Positions 61,270 to 64,000 of a stretch of DNA of 64,000 nt are shown piece after piece. The notes below the pieces were generated by a model that did not search any database, was not told where the DNA came from, and saw only the letters and a list, made by a program, of their open reading frames with translations. Origin of the DNA: Lingula anatina. Lineage: Eukaryota > Brachiopoda > Lingulata > Lingulida > Lingulidae. The stretch's first letter is position 1. The number at the start of each line of letters is the position of its first letter. The stretch covers positions 331,945 to 395,944 of the forward strand of contig NW_019775443.1 of assembly GCF_001039355.2 (NCBI RefSeq). The letters are read 5' to 3'. The translations under genes were made by a program, and so were the position numbers.

Positions 61270-64000
61270 TTTAAACCAATGTGTACTGGTCATGACAGAG
61301 TGTCCATGTTTAAAAGTACAAACCATATCACTATTCCCAGAGATTTGTTGTATCTTGCTGCTTTATTTAAGTAAATGTTTGCTGGTCTGGGTGGAGTGCT
61401 GAACATATCTAAAACACAGATCCATCCCGTTCGTGCCGTGTTTTATGAGTTATCAGTTCAGGCACTTGCTGCCTTTTTTTCGGTGTATTTCCCGGGTTAG
61501 CAGACAGAGTGTTTAGTGTGGCAATAAAACTTAGATCTTCCTTCAACGTGATCTGGATGGAACTAACAGCTTTCTTCTTAAGGCAACACTGAATCCTGTG
61601 CAAGGAACTCCTAGTATATCATATAGGTCGAGTAGATTCTTGATGATTTTACAGGTCGTACTTCGGTACGTTTTGCAGGGTGAACATGTACATGTATACA
61701 GACAAACACATACGGTCTGATATTTTAAAATAATTACTTTATTAGATTCTAAGACAAATGTACCCGATTCATTGTAATAACCGTTAGTTTTTTAAAGCAA
61801 ACTATATAACCAGCACAATCTCTATTGACAAACAAATTTTTCTTAGATCTGAACTTGAAAGCCTGCCTTGGAGATTGAGATTTCCTCTTCAAAATAAATT
61901 CTTGTGACCTACAAGTAATTTCAGGCAGTCATTTAAACATTTTGCAATTAATAAAAAAGTCATTTTTATCATCAAAAACGTTTATTTTATATTTAACTAA
62001 AGCTAATTCTCCATCTAAAATATATTTTCATCAAACGTTTGAGAGAGAAGAGTTGTCTATAACACTAACACACTCTGGACAGTTTATGGCTTGAAAGCAA
62101 CAGGTCAAACAACAAGGCACCATCTCCCCACAGCATGCTGTGTAATTAAACCACTCAAAGCGGACTGGAAAATAATTCTACCACCATGGTGCCACTTAGG
62201 TGCCAGTGGGAAGGATATAAATTCGCCAAACTTTCCTTACCGACAAGTCAAAGTCGACAACAGATCACATTCTTACAAGTAAGGATGGGCAAATGAGTGA
62301 AATTCTATTGGATTATAATGGATTATTTTGGGGGATAGCAATTTGCTCCATTCAATAAAACATTTTAAGTAATCCCAATTCCTGGAACCTATGTTGATAG
62401 TTATTTAAAACATACAGACTGCAAAACTATCTTATATGAATACTTCCAAATAGGTTGTTTCTCTTAGAATAGGATATATATGTTCTGTTTGGAATATATG
62501 AAGCTGAGGGCATAATTAAAAAGAAGTACCTCCTGTTAGACCAGGTAACACTTTGTGCACAATCAGCTCAATATCTGTACATCTGCTGTACTCTGCACCT
62601 GAACAAAATTACAGGTATAGTGTTCTCTTGCTGACCTAGTTAACCCTCTTCTGTCATTATGGCACCACACAAAACTAGTGATGAAAGTTTTATTCTATTT
62701 ATCTGTTACTGTGTTACTGGACACTGGTCACTTTTCACCTTCATACAGAACTACAATGTTTTGGTCTTGTTTGTGATGCACTTCCAGAATGACATGGTGC
62801 CAAAAATATGAACTTCACGTCACTTCATTTCAAACAAGAAGAATGTACGGCAAAGGGCAGCCTTTATGACATCTCATGAGTGTTATGTACAGTGAGTGTC
62901 AATAAGCTGAAAATCCAGCAAAAGCTGCATTCAGTTGTAGGCTAATCTGAAGTTTCTTTCTTGTTCCCTTCTTCTTTGTTCTGCCAATTTGGAGATCTCA
63001 TCCACCCTTCTCTGAAGCAATGCTGAAATGATTAAAAATAAAATGACTGGTTATGACACATTCATAACCCTCCTACATGATTTAAAAGGAGTGAACAGAT
63101 GTTGCAAACAATGGCATTCTAATATGGCTGATATTATAACTTAACCATTAAGCATCTTCTTAAATTTTTGTGAGTAACTGACAACATTTAGTTGAGGTAG
63201 AACTGAGCTTTACTTCAGTTTTATTACTAGTTTAGATATATTACTCTATACAATATCTACATCGTACCTGTATTCTGATCCACCCACTGAAGTGAATCCA
63301 TGTGTGCATTCAAAATCTTTGAAACTTGCTGGATCTGAAAAGAAATCACGTGAATTTTAAAAAAATCTTTTAGACCATACAACTTTTTCTGTCTTTTAAA
63401 TGAAGTCATGATTTTTTGCAGAAACGTTGTAGTAGTTGAGACAATATGCTGTAACCACTGTATTATATGATTGTGCTGTTTGCTCATCCACTTACTGGAT
63501 CATTGGAATCCTGGCTTGTATTTGTAGCATTCAAATGTTCAATTATCTCCTTTAAATCCTGAGCCATTCTCTTCAGTTGTCCATCGATATTTTCGGCTAA
63601 CTGGTACCTAAATGCATTCAAGAAAAGTGTTGACTTATTTTATACGTAATATGAATAAACCAGCTACTAAAACCAATGGTTACCAAAACAGTAATACAAG
63701 CACATCAAAACTAATTACATTTCACTCTGCAATATTTATAAAATATAAGTTTCCATGAGAAGCAAGATTAAACTGCTGTTTAAATGGACTTATGCACAGT
63801 AAAAAAAAAAAAAAAAAAAAACAAAAAAAAAAAAAACTATAATAGTTTTATCCATATTAATTTAATACAATACACTCTTTTCTTGAACTACCACTTACGT
63901 GTGTTCTCTTTCCAGGTCTGCATGTTGCTGGTAACTTATAGGTGGCAGTTGCTCTATGGTCTTTTCAAGAGGGACCAGCATCTCTTCCAATTCTTTCTGC
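61270..64000. repeat. Second copy of the NUP62 3' half and its downstream flank
   Basis: This repeats 56013 onward at an offset of about 5255 bases, with scattered SNPs and indels, the longest being an A-rich run (63801-63836, about 30 bases against 9 in the first copy). The junction is a single N at 61269. It runs off the window. Confidence 0.9.
62931..64000 (-). CDS. NUP62: NUP62, second partial copy (C-terminal exons)
   Basis: Exons 63899-64000 (cut by the window edge), 63496-63607, 63268-63334 and 62931-63022 match the four 3'-most exons of the copy at 57.7-58.8 kb, with the same splice sites and stop. Coding changes are few and mostly silent (for example in the CACCCACTG/CACCCACTGAAG region). 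A whole second gene would place its N-terminal exons beyond 64 kb; more likely this is the other allele, and its upstream part, outside the window, may hold the FG exons missing from the first copy. Confidence 0.85.

Noticed and set aside
1-64000. CRISPR array, operon or phage-like system
   Set aside because: No spaced direct-repeat array exists; every conserved gene is an intron-bearing animal gene.

Overview
This is an animal (metazoan) genomic scaffold piece: AT-rich, with many short coding exons split by spliceosomal introns, long introns, microsatellites, a decayed non-LTR retrotransposon and two MITE-like elements. The conserved genes are eukaryotic housekeeping genes. The metazoan LolA-like gene and the AP1M1/ERCC4 sequences fit a marine invertebrate; I lean towards a lophotrochozoan such as a bivalve mollusc, but the window alone does not prove this.

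Layout: 2-241 (+) the end of an unrecognised coding exon; about 0.6-5.2 kb two duplicated non-coding blocks; 6.4-7.9 kb (-) a single-exon transcription factor carrying TWO bZIP domains; 8.3-8.8 kb assembly gap; 11.7-17.9 kb a non-coding block present twice in tandem across a single N; 18.8-28.3 kb (+) a 16-exon LolA-like, PAN/Apple-like, single-pass membrane protein gene whose introns hold a dead reverse transcriptase and two short inverted-repeat elements; 30.0-30.8 kb (-) ELOF1; 31.3-40.2 kb (+) ERCC4/XPF, divergent from ELOF1 across a compact promoter; 40.9-46.6 kb (-) AP1M1, convergent with ERCC4; 47.3-50.7 kb (+) BET1L, divergent from AP1M1; 53.5-54.3 kb (-) a small two-exon gene of unknown family; 57.7-60.2 kb (-) NUP62 lacking its N-terminal exons; 61.3-64.0 kb (-) a second, truncated copy of the NUP62 3' half.

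The genes are not an operon. They are independent loci acting in transcription elongation and repair (ELOF1, XPF), clathrin/Golgi trafficking (AP1M1, BET1L) and nuclear transport (NUP62). I rebuilt complete reading frames by splice-site phase: LolA-like 754 aa, ELOF1 83 aa, XPF 893 aa, AP1M1 422 aa, BET1L 116 aa, and 103 aa for the small orphan.

A recurring oddity is near-identical tandem duplication meeting at a single N (positions 787, 3127, 14776, 47947, 55980, 61269) or at an N gap (42884-43692). Duplicated exons of AP1M1, BET1L and NUP62 keep intact splice sites and the copies differ by scattered SNPs and indels. This looks like two alleles joined end to end by the assembler, not real gene duplication. 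The best biological leads are the twin-bZIP factor, three GC-AG introns inferred from reading frame, the LolA-like membrane protein, and the two intronic MITE-like elements.
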